Source: an uncultured Oscillibacter sp.
GTDB lineage: Bacteria > Bacillota > Clostridia > Oscillospirales > Oscillospiraceae
DNA length: 13,529 nt
Reading direction: 5' to 3'
Assembly (NCBI GenBank): GCA_900550685.1
Contig: URTS01000042.1
Location: forward strand, 1-13,529
In this document: positions 13,232 to 13,529 of the stretch, piece by piece
Layout of the letters: every line of letters begins with the position of its first letter
Position numbering within the stretch: position 1 is the first letter of the stretch
The notes under the pieces: model-generated
What the model was told of the DNA's origin: nothing
Seen by the model: only the letters and a program-made list of their open reading frames with translations
The model's database searches: none
Made by a program: the position numbers and the translations under genes

Positions 13232-13529
13232 GGAAGAACTGACAACCGAATAGAGAGCGCATACCTGATTTCCAGCAATGTTCTTATGGACCATAGAGCC
13301 TGACTTTATGGTACGCGGCGTCCCCGGCGGCGGTCCTTTGTGGACCGGGCCGGGGCGTCATAAGAGACGCATGGCGGACAAGCTGTCAGCCGTGCGGCAG
13401 CGCCCGGACACCTCCGCATGTTCCACTCCGGTGGGGCGGTCTGTGTGAGGCTGCCTGCCGGAATGGGACACAAAAAAGTGGAGGCAGTCGAATCCGACCA
13501 CACGCACTACTTTATTTGTGTCTTATGGA
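13232..13529. other. GC-rich, hairpin-rich tail after tryptophanase, no supported gene
   Basis: There is no simple intrinsic terminator with a T tract. Structures seen: a TATGG-A-CCATA palindrome at 13285-13295 with a competing ACCATA/TATGGT pairing to 13307-13312, and a large stem at 13322-13355 (seven pairs, internal loop, five pairs, five-base loop) that an outer GCGTC/GACGC pair (13318-13322 with 13366-13370) could enclose. The nine bases TCTTATGGA occur at 13282-13290 and again at the window end, 13521-13529. It could be a structured RNA or repeat element; I do not recognise a family. Confidence 0.4.

Noticed and set aside
11402..13294. 630-codon minus-strand open frame
   Set aside because: Antisense to the tryptophanase; a by-product of its biased codon use, with no ribosome binding site or motifs.
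13306..13503. 65-codon minus-strand open frame
   Set aside because: Translation looks non-coding, no ribosome binding site, and it covers the strong stem at 13322-13355.
13418..13529. Plus-strand frame from ATG 13418 open to the window edge
   Set aside because: Only 37 codons visible and no ribosome binding site before the ATG; cannot be judged without the sequence beyond the window.
13232..13529. Known riboswitch or T-box in the tail region
   Set aside because: I looked for T-box, SAM, TPP, FMN and cobalamin core motifs by eye and found none.

Overview
The window (about 55-60% GC by eye, with a lower-GC island near 8.2-9.2 kb) looks like chromosome of an anaerobic Clostridia-type Firmicute, probably an Oscillospiraceae-like gut bacterium. 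This rests on strong AGGAGG-type ribosome binding sites, Gram-positive style TTGACA/TATAAT promoters, a DUF4368-type large serine recombinase, and the gene content (tryptophanase, YczE, GntP permease). The exact genus cannot be read from the sequence.

Layout. (1) 1-494: the C-terminal end of a large serine recombinase, marking the edge of an integrative element that lies mostly to the left. (2) 576-1613: a YeiH/UPF0324 membrane protein on the plus strand. (3) 1823-1860: a 16-bp bidirectional terminator separating it from a minus-strand operon. (4) 7026 down to 1915, minus strand: SDR oxidoreductase, GntP-type permease, IlvD/Edd dehydratase, HpcH/HpaI aldolase. This reads as a complete non-phosphorylative sugar-acid (aldonate) pathway: uptake, redox adjustment, dehydration to a 2-keto-3-deoxy acid, and retro-aldol cleavage to pyruvate plus an aldehyde. 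(5) 7226-8176: a divergent LysR regulator; the shared intergenic region carries two 22-bp arms in inverted orientation, a convincing operator pair. (6) 8200-9200: an AT-richer accessory patch with a doubly frameshifted gene of unknown function. (7) 9295-9954 and 10046-10756, minus strand: a YczE-family membrane protein and a YheO/DauR-type PAS-HTH regulator. (8) 11041-13231, plus strand: RidA deaminase followed by a long, atypical tryptophanase, driven by a near-consensus promoter divergent from the PAS-HTH regulator. (9) 13232-13529: a GC-rich, hairpin-rich tail with no convincing gene.

How the parts work together. The LysR protein probably controls the sugar-acid operon. The PAS-HTH regulator probably controls ridA-tnaA; the pairing is biochemically coherent because tryptophanase-type beta-elimination releases 2-aminoacrylate, which RidA deaminates to pyruvate and ammonia. 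Both catabolic modules therefore feed pyruvate.

The most unusual items are the 553-residue tryptophanase homologue with a roughly 46-residue insertion and altered cofactor-binding motif, the stacked palindromes upstream of ridA, and the LysR-side inverted operators. I saw no CRISPR array, tRNA or rRNA.
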